From Oricola thermophila (GTDB lineage: Bacteria > Pseudomonadota > Alphaproteobacteria > Rhizobiales > Rhizobiaceae): a DNA stretch of 64,000 nt. The DNA lies in the NCBI RefSeq assembly GCF_013358405.1, contig NZ_CP054836.1:1178001-1242000 (forward strand). Direction: 5' to 3'. Within the stretch, counting starts at the first letter, position 1. Each line of letters begins with the position of its first letter. The notes under the pieces are model-generated. The model saw nothing but the letters and a program-made list of their open reading frames with translations. It was not told the origin of the DNA and ran no database searches. Positions 1-11,511 of this stretch are shown piece by piece. The position numbers and the translations under genes are program-made.

Positions 1-316
1 CCGGCGGCTGCGTGACAATGTGCGCGGCATGGACCTCGCCTGCCGCTACGGGGGAGAAGAGTTCGTCATCGTGATGCCTGACACCTCTGCGGAGGTCGCC
101 GCCGATATCGGTGAACGCCTGCGCGAGCAGATCGAGCGCGATGCCTTCCTTGTCGCGAACGGCGCAGACAGCCTGCCCGTGACGGTCAGTGTCGGCGTGG
201 CAACGCTGAGCCGCGATGGCGACGAGGATGCCAGGGCGCTGGTCAAGCGTGCAGACGAGGCGCTCTACGAGGCGAAGGCAGCCGGGCGCAACCGGGTGGT
301 TTCCGACGCGGCATGA
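1..316 (+). CDS. pleD: PleD-type response regulator, C-terminal GGDEF part (5' end outside window)
   Basis: The reading frame is open from the left edge and ends at TGA 314-316, so only about the last 104 residues are present. They contain the RYGGEEF signature of an active diguanylate cyclase (GGEEF variant of GGDEF), followed by VSVGVAT and KRADEALYEAKAAGRN, typical of the end of a GGDEF domain. The product would make cyclic di-GMP from two GTP. Assignment to PleD, a two-receiver regulator of polar development in alphaproteobacteria, rests on the close match of this C-terminus to the PleD family and on the rpmG neighbour. The receiver domains are not visible. Confidence 0.8.
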   Translation, partial: RRLRDNVRGMDLACRYGGEEFVIVMPDTSAEVAADIGERLREQIERDAFLVANGADSLPVTVSVGVATLSRDGDEDARALVKRADEALYEAKAAGRNRVVSDAA

Positions 317-387
317 CCGGTTGCGCGTCGCCGGCGGTGTGTTTCGGTCGGGGCGGCATGAATCACTTTCACGATAGCCTGGACATC

Positions 388-417
388 AAAAAACCGCCGG
401 TCGCGAAACCGGCGGTT
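388..417 (-). terminator. Rho-independent terminator of rpmG
   Basis: A perfect 9-bp stem (392-400 with 409-417, AACCGCCGG and its complement) with an 8-nt loop is followed, reading leftward, by six T residues (388-393 on the minus strand). It lies 26 bp beyond the rpmG stop codon. Seen directly. Confidence 0.9.
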
Positions 418-442
418 AGGTCGTGCGCTGCTGCTGAAAGCC

Positions 443-610
443 TTATTTGATCTTGGCTTCCTTGAACTCAACGTGCTTCTTGGCGATCGGATCGTACTTC
501 GTCTTCACCATCTTCTCGGTGAAGGTACGGCTGTTCTTCTTCGTCACGTAGAAGTAGCCGGTGTCCGCCGTGGAAAGCAGCTTGATTTTGATCGTCGTGG
601 CCTTTGCCAT
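443..610 (-). CDS. rpmG: 50S ribosomal protein L33
   Basis: A 55-residue basic protein beginning [20 protein letters not shown] and ending in a lysine-rich tail (EFKEAKIK). This is the normal length and sequence pattern for bacterial L33, a component of the large ribosomal subunit near the E site. The frame is open further upstream to about 721, but the family start is the ATG at 610. It lacks the paired CXXC zinc motifs, so it is the zinc-independent form. It is a single-gene unit ending in a strong intrinsic terminator, convergent with pleD. Confidence 0.95.
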   Translation of the reverse strand: MAKATTIKIKLLSTADTGYFYVTKKNSRTFTEKMVKTKYDPIAKKHVEFKEAKIK

Positions 611-730
611 GATGTGTACCTGTCTTTTTATATGAGAGCGTGCCGAAGACGGGTCACTGGAAAGACCGTCGGCGAATTTCTCGCGGAACCTACGGATTGC
701 GGGCCAAAAGTCAAGCTTCAACCGGCCGTT

Positions 731-1465
731 TCATTCGAAGGTCTGGAGGAAACGCCGATTCTCCACGCGAATGAATGGTACAGGCATGTCGCGCGAAAGG
801 TCCGGATCGTCTTTCAGCCGGTCCGCGAGAAGATCTAGGATCGCGACCGTGATATCCGGAACCTTGATGCCGTCGAAGTCGCCGAAGCGAATCCAGCGGA
901 CCTCGTCGAGCTCCTCCTCGGGATTGGCGATCAGTTCATCCGGATTGAACACATGGCGGGCGTCGGCAGCGAAAAAGCGGGTGTCGAAACGTCGCGGCCG
1001 CCCCGGCGGCGTGATGGCGCGCGCGATGTAGCGAATCGCCGAAAGATCGGGAACCACGCCGGCACGGGCGAACGCGTCCCATGATCGCGGCGCTTGCACC
1101 CGGTCCGATCCAGCCTGTCTGCCGATCAGAAGGCCGGTTTCCTCCTGCGTTTCGCGGATCGCGGACATCGCCAGTGCTTCCGCGCGACGAAGGCTCCCCT
1201 TCGCGCCCATGCCCTTGACCAGTCGCTCCGCGTCTCCGGCATGGAGGCTGCCGGTGCGCGGCGCCGTCAGGTCGGCACGTTCTGTCCGTCCGCCGGGAAA
1301 CACGAACATGCCGGGCATGAAGACGAGATTCGCGTTCCGCTTGCCCATCAGGACTTCCGTCCTTCCGGCATTGCGTCTCAACAGTATAAGCGTCGCCGCA
1401 TCGCGCGGCCTTGTATAGGAAGCCGGACCGTAAGGTTTGATCCTCTCGGTGAATTCGGGCTTCAT
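731..1465 (-). CDS. NUDIX hydrolase
   Basis: The 244-residue protein has a NUDIX fold with the pyrophosphatase box centred on RETQEETGL at about residues 103-111, whose glutamates bind the catalytic metal. Upstream is the strand pattern AATLILLRR and MPGMFVFPGG, usual for this superfamily. Such enzymes hydrolyse a nucleoside diphosphate linked to another group; the substrate here cannot be told. The stretch between the first strands and the NUDIX box (RTERADLTAPRTGSLHAGDA) is longer than in minimal MutT proteins. The gene starts 9 bp after the end of the DUF983 gene and is probably the last gene of the topA-rnr-DUF983 leftward operon. Confidence 0.85.
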   Translation of the reverse strand: MKPEFTERIKPYGPASYTRPRDAATLILLRRNAGRTEVLMGKRNANLVFMPGMFVFPGGRTERADLTAPRTGSLHAGDAERLVKGMGAKGSLRRAEALAMSAIRETQEETGLLIGRQAGSDRVQAPRSWDAFARAGVVPDLSAIRYIARAITPPGRPRRFDTRFFAADARHVFNPDELIANPEEELDEVRWIRFGDFDGIKVPDITVAILDLLADRLKDDPDLSRDMPVPFIRVENRRFLQTFE

Positions 1466-1474
1466 GGTCCTGTA

Positions 1475-1918
1475 TCAGACGCCTTGTTCGGGATGGTTTT
1501 CCGGCATGTCGTCCTCGCCGCCGAACCCGTGCATGTAGTTGGCCCACTGGAAGCCGATCACGGCGCCCTTGAGCGGCTGCATCAGGACTACCGCCATGAA
1601 CAGCATGATCGGAATCCAGATCGCGAGATGCACCCAACCGGAAAGATCCGTCATCGCTTCCGCCATCGTGAAACCGCCGACGCCGACATGGCCGACGATC
1701 ACGACGTTCAGGTATGCCGGGAAATCGTCGGCGCGCTGGTGGGTCATGTCCTCGTCGCAGACAGGGCAGGAATCGACCGGCTTGACGAAGGCCCGGAACA
1801 GCCGTCCTTCCCCGCAATGCGGGCACTTCCCGGCGAAGCCGCGCTTGATGGCCGCGAAGACCGGACGCTTCGGGCGAACCGGCTCGTCGTGGTCGTGTAG
1901 AAATGTCAATTCGCTCAT
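1475..1918 (-). CDS. DUF983 family membrane protein
   Basis: A 147-residue protein with two cysteine pairs near the N-terminus (CPHCGEGRLF and CPVCDEDM), likely a small zinc ribbon, followed by two hydrophobic segments (about residues 70-90 and 100-120). This is the architecture of DUF983, common in alphaproteobacteria and of unknown function. Its ATG overlaps the rnr stop codon by 4 bp (ATGA), pointing to translational coupling with rnr. A role linked to RNA decay is only suggested by position. Confidence 0.85.
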   Translation of the reverse strand: MSELTFLHDHDEPVRPKRPVFAAIKRGFAGKCPHCGEGRLFRAFVKPVDSCPVCDEDMTHQRADDFPAYLNVVIVGHVGVGGFTMAEAMTDLSGWVHLAIWIPIMLFMAVVLMQPLKGAVIGFQWANYMHGFGGEDDMPENHPEQGV

Positions 1919-4240
1919 CGTCTGCGTCCCGATCCGGGCCGTTTTCCTGCGGCCTTCCCGCGCCTGCCGCGTGCAGCCGCACGCGCACCCTTCTTGGCCT
2001 TATGGAACGATTTCGTCGGCGTGCCAAGCTTTCGGGGTTCGGTAATCATCTCGAAGCGCATCGATCCGGCGAGCGGCATCACTTCCGCGATCCGGACCGT
2101 GACGGGATCGCCGAGCCGGTAGCCGGTACCGGTCCGTTCACCGATCATCGCGTGCCGGGCCTCGTCGTGGATGAAATACTCGTCGCCGAGCGTCGAGGCC
2201 GGTACGAAGCCGTCGGCGCCGTAGGCGGGCAGGGAGACGAAGAGGCCGGCCGACGACACGCCGGCGATCCGGCCCTCGAATTCCTCGCCCACGTTGTCGG
2301 CGAGATGCAGGGCAATCAGTCGATCGACCGTCGCCCTTTCCGCGTTGACCGCCCGCCGTTCGGCAATCGATATCTGCCCGGCAATCTCGCGCAGCTGGTC
2401 CTCGGTCATGTCCGGCAGGCCATCCTTGCCGTCGCCGAGGTCGAGCGACCTGATCAGGGCCCGGTGGACAATCAGGTCGGCATAACGGCGGATCGGCGAG
2501 GTGAAATGCGCGTAGCGCAGGAGATTGAGGCCGAAATGCCCGTAGTTTTCGGGCGAGTACTCGGCCTGCGCCTGGCTGCGCAGGATCACCTCGTTGACCA
2601 GCGCGGCATGGTCCGTCTCCTTGACCGCGTTCAGGATCTGGTTGAAAGCGGACGGGCGGAGCTGCGCACCGCGGGCAAGGGAGATGTCCAGCGTCTTCAG
2701 GAATTCCCGCAAGGCCTCTTCCTTGGCCAGCGACGGCGAGTCGTGCACCCGGTAGACAAGCAGTTGTCGCTTGGCTTCCAGCGTCTCCGCAGCGGCGACG
2801 TTGGCCTGGATCATGCATTCTTCGATCAGCCTGTGCGCTTCGAGCCGCGGCGGCACGATCACCTTGTCGACCAGTCCGTCCTCGTTCAGCACGATCTTGC
2901 GTTCCGGCAGATCCAGTTCCAGAGGGCCGCGTGCCTCGCGGCCTCTTTCGAGGCAGCGATAGGCGTCCCACAGCGGCTTGAGGATCGGTTTCAGCAGCGG
3001 TCCGGTCTTCTCGTCCGGCGCGCCGTCGATAGCCGCCTGCGCCTGGATGTACGAGAGCTTTGCCGCCGAGCGCATAATGATGCGGTGGAAGCTGTGGTCG
3101 CGCTTTCGTCCGTCTGCTCCGAAGGTCATCCGGACGGCGAGGGCAGGGCGGTCCTCGCCCTCCCTGAGCGAACACAGGTCGTTGGAAATGCGTTCCGGAA
3201 GCATCGGCACGACCCGGTCGGGGAAATAGACCGAATTTCCCCGGTTCAGGGCCTCCCGGTCCAGGGCCGATCCCGGGCGCACATAGTGGGCGACGTCTGC
3301 TATGGCGACGGTGAGGATGTGGCCGCCCGGATTGGCGACATCCGTGTCCGGTTCCGCGAACACCGCGTCATCGTGGTCCTTGGCGTCGGGCGGATCGATG
3401 GTCACGAGTGGCAGGTCGCGCCAGTCCTCGCGCTTGCCGCCGGGCGCAACCGGCTTCGCCGCCTCGGCTTCTGCCAGCACCTCTTCCGGAAAGACATGCG
3501 GAATGCCGTTGGCGTGTATGGCGATCATCGAGACCGCCTTTTCGGATGCGAACGAGCCGACCCGTCGCGTGACCGAGGCTCGCGGAAGCCCGTAGTGGCC
3601 CGCCTTCGTCACCTCGACCTCGACGAGATCGCCCGGGCTCGCATCGCCCAGCTGGTCCTTGTCGATGATCAGTTCCGCCTGCTTTCGGTCGACCGGTTCC
3701 AGCCGGTAGCCGCCGTCATCCATGCGGCGGATCACGCCGAGGATCGCCGTCTGGCGTTTTTCCAGCTTCTTCATGACACGGGCGGTGTGCAGGCCCTCCT
3801 CGTCATGCGGCGGCGAGATGCGCGCAAGGACACGGTCGCCGACGCCTGCTGCGGTCTGGCGTTGCCGTCCGTGGCGCGGTGCGCGAATGGCGATCATCGG
3901 CGGCTCGCCCTGTTCTGCCTCGTCCCATTCGAGAGGGCGGGCGATCAGGCCGCCGTCGCGATCGCGCCCCGTCACCGTAAGCACCATGACCTGCGGCAGC
4001 GCGCCCGCGGTGACAAGGCGTTTTCCCCGGCGCTGGAAAATGCCCTCTTCCTCGAGTTCCTTGAACAGGTGCTTCAGCGCGACCCGGTCGTCGCCCTTCA
4101 GGTTGAAGGCCCTGGCGACGTCGCGTTTCGTTGCCCTGTCCGGATTGTCCCGGATGAAGGCGATGACGTCGTCGCGGGTCGGCAGGTGCGCGGTGCGCTC
4201 TCTGGGTCGGGGTTTCGGGTCGCCCTTGTGCCGCTTCTTG

Positions 4241-4248
<8 letters not shown>
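1915..4248 (-). CDS. rnr: Ribonuclease R
   Basis: A 3'-to-5' exoribonuclease of the RNB family, about 777 residues. Visible parts are an N-terminal winged-helix region (TRDDVIAFIRDNPDRATKRDVARAF), cold-shock-like domains, the RNB catalytic motif TIDPPDAKDHDDAVF with its metal-binding aspartates, and a C-terminal S1 domain (EGRIAGVSSAGLFVSLPAYG) followed by a basic tail. It degrades structured RNA and takes part in RNA quality control. I chose the ATG at 4248 (MASKKRHKGD): it overlaps the topA stop by 8 bp, whereas the longer open frame upstream only reads the shadow of topA's lysine-rich tail. The order topA-rnr-DUF983 with overlapping ends indicates one operon. Confidence 0.95.
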
Positions 4249-6862
<2,614 letters not shown>

Positions 6863-6967
6863 GACGAACTGCAAATGAGGGGTCGGGGGCGGGCAGGCTT
6901 GCACCGCTTCAAGTCCCGCACATGGCGGTATGGCGCGGTTTGGTCAAGAGGGCGCCATGTGTTTTCG

Positions 6968-6981
6968 CCAGATCGATCTGG
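6968..6981. promoter_or_regulatory. 14-bp perfect palindrome in the topA/7138 divergent spacer
   Basis: CCAGATCGATCTGG reads the same on both strands. It lies 106 bp before the topA start and 157 bp before the small gene at 7138. A CTTGAC hexamer on the minus strand at 6944-6949 could be a topA -35 element, although no good -10 follows. The palindrome may be an operator; no binding protein can be named. Confidence 0.3.
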
Positions 6982-7137
6982 TTGCAGCCGGAAGTTGAAT
7001 CGGTCATTAATGCAATCGCCAATGGTATTCTATAGGTGTTTTTTGCTGGTTGGATTTGGTCAATTCACGCGGTCGTTGTGCAGGCAAAACAGCGTCTTCC
7101 GTCGCTGTGTCGGGCGCTAGACGGTTGGGAGTCGTCG

Positions 7138-7320
7138 GTGGCGGATACCCGACAGATAGATCAAGAACGGCTGGAATATGTGCGCGCGATGCTGACGGAA
7201 TTGCAGCGACTGGTCGTTGCGGACAGGCACCCGACGCTTTCCTACCTGCTCGAGATGGCAAAGCTGGAAGTCTGCGATATCGTGGACGGCAACGACGAGT
7301 CAGGAGGCGGGCAGGAGTGA
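7138..7320 (+). CDS. Conserved small hypothetical protein (60 aa)
   Basis: I place the start at GTG 7138, which has a GGGAG ribosome-binding site 6 nt upstream (7127-7131); the frame is open further left, but without a better start. The product reads MADTRQIDQERLEYVRAMLT and continues as a mostly helical acidic protein (ELQRLVVADRHPTLSYLLEMAKLE). It resembles short rhizobial proteins with a YVR-ML-EL pattern and a following Y-L-EMA helix, but I cannot assign a function. Its last 21 bp overlap the 3' end of dprA on the other strand. No signal peptide or membrane segment is visible. Confidence 0.65.
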   Translation: MADTRQIDQERLEYVRAMLTELQRLVVADRHPTLSYLLEMAKLEVCDIVDGNDESGGGQE

Positions 7321-8457
7321 GATCCGGTTACCCGGATGCCTTTCGATTCGCCCGGCGAGATCGAGTTCCAGGACGGCAAGGTGAACCTGCGCGGCCGGCA
7401 GCCCGGTATGCGCGATGATCTCGTCGATATCGGCGGGCGCGGGACCGAGCAGTGAAAGTATCCGTGCCCGCTGGTCATCGCTGGGCGGCAACGCCATCCC
7501 GTCGTCCGGTTCGAACAGCGGCAATTGTCCGACAGGGCCGGGCGCTGCCCGGTCGTCGAGCGGAGCCAGCACTTCGAGGATGTCCTTCGCCGAGGTCGTG
7601 ACGATCGCGCCGTTCTTCAGGAGGTTGTTGGTGCCTTCCGCGCGCGGATCGAGCGGCGAGCCGGGCACGGCGAAGACCAGCCGGCCGAGTTCGTTGGCCA
7701 GGCGGGCGGTGATCAGCGATCCCGACCGCATCGCGGCCTCGACGACGACAAGTCCGAGCGACAGCGCGGCTATGATGCGGTTCCGGCGCGGGAAATCGCG
7801 CGCCCGCGCCTCGAGGCCGAACGGCCGGTCGGTGATCGCTGCACCCGTGCCGTTCTCGATGGCATCCAGAAGCCGCAGGTTCTCCGGCGGATAGGGCTTG
7901 TCGATGCCGCCCGCCAGCACGGCGATGGTGCCCGTGCGCAAGGCGGCCTCGTGCGCCGCATGGTCGATGCCGCGCGCAAGGCCCGAGACAACGGCATGGC
8001 CCGCCTCGCCGAGGTCGCGGGAAAGCCGCCGGGCGATCCTGATGCCGGACATCGAGGCGTTGCGCGCGCCGACGATGCCGACCGCGCTCGGCCGGAAGAC
8101 TTCCGGATTGCCCCTGATCGTCACCAGCGGCGGGGCGTTTTCCGTCCGCCGCAGCATCGGGGGAAAATCCGGCTCGCCGAATCCGACGATGCGCGCGCCG
8201 TACCGCGCCACGGCTTCCAGCTCGCGTTCGGCCTCGTCCTCGGTCGCGATTCGCACCGAACGGAACTGTCCGCCGCGCCGGGCCAGCTCCGGCAGCATTT
8301 CAAGCGCCGCCTCCGCCGAGCCGCAATGGGTGATCAGGTCGCGAAACGTGGCGGGCCCGACATTGTCGGACCGGTACAGCCGCAACCACGCCAGGCGCTG
8401 CCGGTCGGAGAGGACGAAGCGGGCGGGTTTCGGCCCATTTCCGTCCTTCGCCGCCAC
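7300..8457 (-). CDS. dprA: DNA-processing protein DprA
   Basis: A 385-residue DprA/Smf protein that loads RecA onto incoming single-stranded DNA in natural transformation. Order of parts: an N-terminal helical SAM-like region (RQRLAWLRLYRSDNVGPATFRDLI); a Rossmann core with VGIVGARNASMSG, VSGLARGIDHAAHE, VLAGGIDKPYPPEN, FPRRNRIIAALS and EAAMRSGSLITARLA; and a C-terminal winged-helix DML1 domain (RARILSLLGPAPADIDEII). It lies 4 bp downstream of plsY, so the two genes are probably co-transcribed. DprA is widespread in bacteria without known competence, so its presence alone does not show transformability. Confidence 0.95.
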   Translation of the reverse strand: MAAKDGNGPKPARFVLSDRQRLAWLRLYRSDNVGPATFRDLITHCGSAEAALEMLPELARRGGQFRSVRIATEDEAERELEAVARYGARIVGFGEPDFPPMLRRTENAPPLVTIRGNPEVFRPSAVGIVGARNASMSGIRIARRLSRDLGEAGHAVVSGLARGIDHAAHEAALRTGTIAVLAGGIDKPYPPENLRLLDAIENGTGAAITDRPFGLEARARDFPRRNRIIAALSLGLVVVEAAMRSGSLITARLANELGRLVFAVPGSPLDPRAEGTNNLLKNGAIVTTSAKDILEVLAPLDDRAAPGPVGQLPLFEPDDGMALPPSDDQRARILSLLGPAPADIDEIIAHTGLPAAQVHLAVLELDLAGRIERHPGNRISLLPAS

Positions 8458-8461
8458 CGGC

Positions 8462-9070
8462 TCATCCCTTCTGGCCGATCCTGCTTTCGTTTCCCGAAAG
8501 CAGTCGGGAGATGTTTTGGCGGTGTTTCCAGAACACGAGCACGGTCAAGACCACGTAGAGAAGCCCGAGCTCCGTCTGGCCGACATAGAAGACGGAAGCC
8601 GTCGTCACCACGCTGGCCGTCAGGGCCGCGAGCGAGGAGTAGCGGAAGATGAAGGCCATCGCGATCCAGACAATCGCGAATGGGGCGAGGACGTGCCAGG
8701 AATAGCCGAGCGAGATGCCGGCGAAGGTGGCGACGCCCTTGCCGCCGCGGAATTTCAGCCAGGCCGGATACAAGTGCCCGAGAAAGGCGCCGAGGCCGGC
8801 GAGAATCGCCGCATCCATGCCGAGAAAGTGCCGGGCGAGCATCACCGGCACCATGCCCTTCAGCGCATCGAGCAGCAATGTCAGCGCAGCGAGCTTCTTG
8901 TTGCCGGTGCGCAGGACGTTGGTTGCGCCGATATTGCCGGATCCGATGTTCCTCACGTCGCCAAGTCCGGCCATCCGGGTCAGCAGCAGGCCGTAGGGCA
9001 CGCTGCCCGAAAGGTATCCGATTGCAAATGAAACGATGAGAGCGACCGACGAAGTATCAGTGAAGTCCAT
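8462..9070 (-). CDS. plsY: Acyl-phosphate:glycerol-3-phosphate acyltransferase PlsY
   Basis: A 202-residue multi-spanning inner-membrane enzyme that makes lysophosphatidic acid from acyl phosphate and glycerol 3-phosphate. All signature loops are present: SGSVPYG, GSGNIGATN, GHLYPAWLKFRGGKGVAT and KHRQNI. It forms a leftward unit with dprA, which begins 4 bp further on. The pyrC-like stop lies 33 bp upstream of its start, so read-through from the pyr genes is possible. Length and motifs are normal for the family. Confidence 0.96.
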   Translation of the reverse strand: MDFTDTSSVALIVSFAIGYLSGSVPYGLLLTRMAGLGDVRNIGSGNIGATNVLRTGNKKLAALTLLLDALKGMVPVMLARHFLGMDAAILAGLGAFLGHLYPAWLKFRGGKGVATFAGISLGYSWHVLAPFAIVWIAMAFIFRYSSLAALTASVVTTASVFYVGQTELGLLYVVLTVLVFWKHRQNISRLLSGNESRIGQKG

Positions 9071-9103
9071 GTGCCCCGGCTCCGTATGGGAAGCTTCGAC
9101 GCT

Positions 9104-10405
9104 TTATGCGCCGTAAACGCGGTTGCCTGCAACCACCGTCTCCACGACACGGCCGGTGAACCGGGCGCCCTCGAAGGCGGTGTTCTTGGAGCGCGACCGC
9201 AACTGGTCCTCGTCGAGTACCCAGGGCAACTCGAGGTCGAGAATGGCGAAATCGGCCGCGCTGCCTGCGGCGAGCGTGCCGGCATCGATGCCGAGAAGCC
9301 TGGCCGGTGCCGTCGACATGGCCTCGACCAGCCGGGCAAGCGTCACGTCGCCGTTGTGGACGAGCCGCAGGCCTGCCGCCAGCAGCGTTTCCAGGCCCAC
9401 GGCGCCGTCGGCAGATTCCGAGAAGGGCAGCCTCTTGGTGTCGACGTCCTGCGGGTCGTGCGAGGAAACGATCACGTCGATGGTTCCGTCTTTCAGCGCC
9501 TCGACCATCGCAAGCCGGTCGTCCTCGTTGCGCAGCGGCGGCGACATCTTGAAGAAGGTTCGGTATTCGCCGATGTCGTTCTCGTTGAGCGACAGGTGGT
9601 TGATCGAGACGCCGGCGGTGACTGGAAGGCCCTGGTCCTTGGCGGACCGGATCGCGTCGGCCGACATGGCGGTCGAGATCTTGGCCGCGTGGTAGTTCGC
9701 GCGGGTCATGGCGGCGAGTCTGAGGTCGCGCTCCAGCGGAAGCAGTTCCGCCTCGCGCGGGATGCCGGGAAATCCGAGCCAGCTTGCGAACAGTCCTTCG
9801 TTCATCACGCCGCCGGCGGAGAGGTTCGCATCCTGCGTTTCATGCGCCACGACCGCGCCGAAATCCTTCGCGTAACGCATGGCGTTGCGCATCACCGCGG
9901 CGTTGGCGATGGTCTGGCGCCCGTCGGTGAAGAGCACGGCGCCCGCATCGAGCAGGATGCCGATTTCCGTCATCTCGGAGCCTTTCAGCCCCTTGGTGAT
10001 CGCCGCGGCGGGAAACACCCGCGTCATTGCGGTCTCGCGCGCGGTCCGCAGGACGAACTCGACCAGCGCAACGTCGTCTATGACCGGATCCGTGTCGGGC
10101 ATCATCACCAGCGAGGTCACGCCGCCGGCGGCCGCGGCGGCACTTGCCGAAGCGATGGTCTCGCGATGCTCCGCGCCCGGCTCGCCGACATATACGCGCA
10201 TGTCGACCAGCCCGGGCACGATCGTCAGGCCGGTGCAGTCGCGCACGGTCGCGCCGTCCGGCGTGCCCTGGTTGGCCGCCTTCGCTCCGGCTTCTGCGAT
10301 TTTCCCGTCGATGACCACCAGGGAGCCCGTCTCGTCCATGTCGCGCGACGGGTCGACGATGCGTGCATTCTCGTAGACGGTTGCGCCCTTGTGCGTTTCC
10401 ATCAT
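9104..10405 (-). CDS. pyrC: Dihydroorotase-like protein, probably inactive (PyrC'/PyrX type)
   Basis: The 433-residue protein has the amidohydrolase fold of class I dihydroorotase and ends with the usual GLET-, N-T- and G-type motifs. The metal-binding HxH after strand 1 is replaced: where active enzymes have DxHxHxREPG it reads [13 protein letters not shown] (about residues 66-77). The later SHDPQDVD also departs from the TDHAPH pattern. Homologues lacking these ligands form a non-catalytic scaffold for aspartate transcarbamoylase in pseudomonads (PyrC'). Its start codons (tandem ATGs at 10405 and 10402) overlap the pyrB stop, which supports complex formation. An active dihydroorotase would then have to be elsewhere. 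The symbol follows common annotation; pyrX would be more exact. Confidence 0.85.
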   Translation of the reverse strand: MMETHKGATVYENARIVDPSRDMDETGSLVVIDGKIAEAGAKAANQGTPDGATVRDCTGLTIVPGLVDMRVYVGEPGAEHRETIASASAAAAAGGVTSLVMMPDTDPVIDDVALVEFVLRTARETAMTRVFPAAAITKGLKGSEMTEIGILLDAGAVLFTDGRQTIANAAVMRNAMRYAKDFGAVVAHETQDANLSAGGVMNEGLFASWLGFPGIPREAELLPLERDLRLAAMTRANYHAAKISTAMSADAIRSAKDQGLPVTAGVSINHLSLNENDIGEYRTFFKMSPPLRNEDDRLAMVEALKDGTIDVIVSSHDPQDVDTKRLPFSESADGAVGLETLLAAGLRLVHNGDVTLARLVEAMSTAPARLLGIDAGTLAAGSAADFAILDLELPWVLDEDQLRSRSKNTAFEGARFTGRVVETVVAGNRVYGA

Positions 10406-11361
10406 GCCCCGGCCTCGATCTTGCGCTCGTCGAGCAGGGCCTCGATGACGGCCATCCGCACGGCGACGCCCATCTCCACCTGCTGCTCGATGACGCTTTG
10501 CGGTCCGTCGGCGATGTCGGAGGCGATCTCCACGCCCCGGTTCATCGGCCCGGGATGCATCACGAGCGCGTCCGGCTTCGCCATCTTCAGCTTCTCCGCG
10601 TCGAGCCCGTAGTGGCGGAAATATTCGCGCACCGAGGGCACCAGCGCCTGGGTCATGCGTTCGCGCTGCAAGCGCAGCATCATGACCACGTCGACGTCCT
10701 TCAGGCCGTCCTTCATGGAGGTGTGCACTTCCGTGCCCATCTGCTCGATGGCCGGCGGCATCAGCGTGGAGGGGCCGACCACGCGAACCCGCGCGCCCAT
10801 TGTGTTGAGCAGTATGATGTTGGAGCGTGCCACCCGCGAATGCAGGATGTCGCCGCAGATCGCCACGGTCAGGCCATCCAGCCGTCCCTTCGCGCGGCGG
10901 ATCGTCAGCGCGTCGAGAAGCGCCTGGGTGGGATGTTCGTGCGCGCCGTCGCCCGCATTGATCACCGAACATCCGACCTTGCGTGCCAGCAGCGCCGCGG
11001 CGCCGGCGGCGGAATGGCGGATGATGAGAATGTCGGGCCGCATCGCGTTCAGCGTCATCGCGGTGTCGATCAGCGTTTCGCCCTTTTTCACCGAGGACGA
11101 GGCGACGCTCATGTTCATGACGTCCGCGCCGAGCCGCTTCCCCGCGAGTTCGAAGGATGCCTGGGTGCGCGTCGAAGCCTCGAAGAAGAGGTTGATCTGC
11201 GTGCGGCCTCGCAGGATCGATTTCTTCTTTTCCTGCCGGCGCGACACGTTCACGTCGGCATCGGCACGGTCCAGCAGCGTCTGGATGTCCGGATAGGAAA
11301 GGCCCGCCATGCCCAGCAGGTGGCGGTGCGGAAAGACGGGGAAATCGGTGTCGGCGTTCAT
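10402..11361 (-). CDS. pyrB: Aspartate carbamoyltransferase catalytic subunit
   Basis: A 319-residue enzyme that joins carbamoyl phosphate and L-aspartate in the first committed step of pyrimidine synthesis. The carbamoyl phosphate loop FFEASTRT, the HPTQALLDA motif and the C-terminal [10 protein letters not shown] are intact. No pyrI regulatory subunit is nearby; instead the next gene is the dihydroorotase homologue, overlapping by 4 bp (ATGA). That fits the class A type of transcarbamoylase, which associates with a PyrC-like partner. The 150 bp upstream hold no gene and separate it from divergent aidB. Confidence 0.96.
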   Translation of the reverse strand: MNADTDFPVFPHRHLLGMAGLSYPDIQTLLDRADADVNVSRRQEKKKSILRGRTQINLFFEASTRTQASFELAGKRLGADVMNMSVASSSVKKGETLIDTAMTLNAMRPDILIIRHSAAGAAALLARKVGCSVINAGDGAHEHPTQALLDALTIRRAKGRLDGLTVAICGDILHSRVARSNIILLNTMGARVRVVGPSTLMPPAIEQMGTEVHTSMKDGLKDVDVVMMLRLQRERMTQALVPSVREYFRHYGLDAEKLKMAKPDALVMHPGPMNRGVEIASDIADGPQSVIEQQVEMGVAVRMAVIEALLDERKIEAGA

Positions 11362-11511
11362 GTCAAAGCGACCGTCTAGGCGTTAAACGCGGATTCGGCA
11401 ACCGCGCACCGGCTCCCGCGGTGCATTTTCGTCATCTTATTCGCCGTCCGGATGGCGACAATTTCTGATAATGTTGCCGCTTGAGAAGAATCAGTCAGGG
11501 CCCGTTCCAAC

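Noticed and set aside
10406..10972. N-terminal extension of the pyrC-like protein into pyrB
   Set aside because: The extension is Arg/His/Gly-rich and antisense-like within pyrB; the family start is the ATG pair at 10402-10405.
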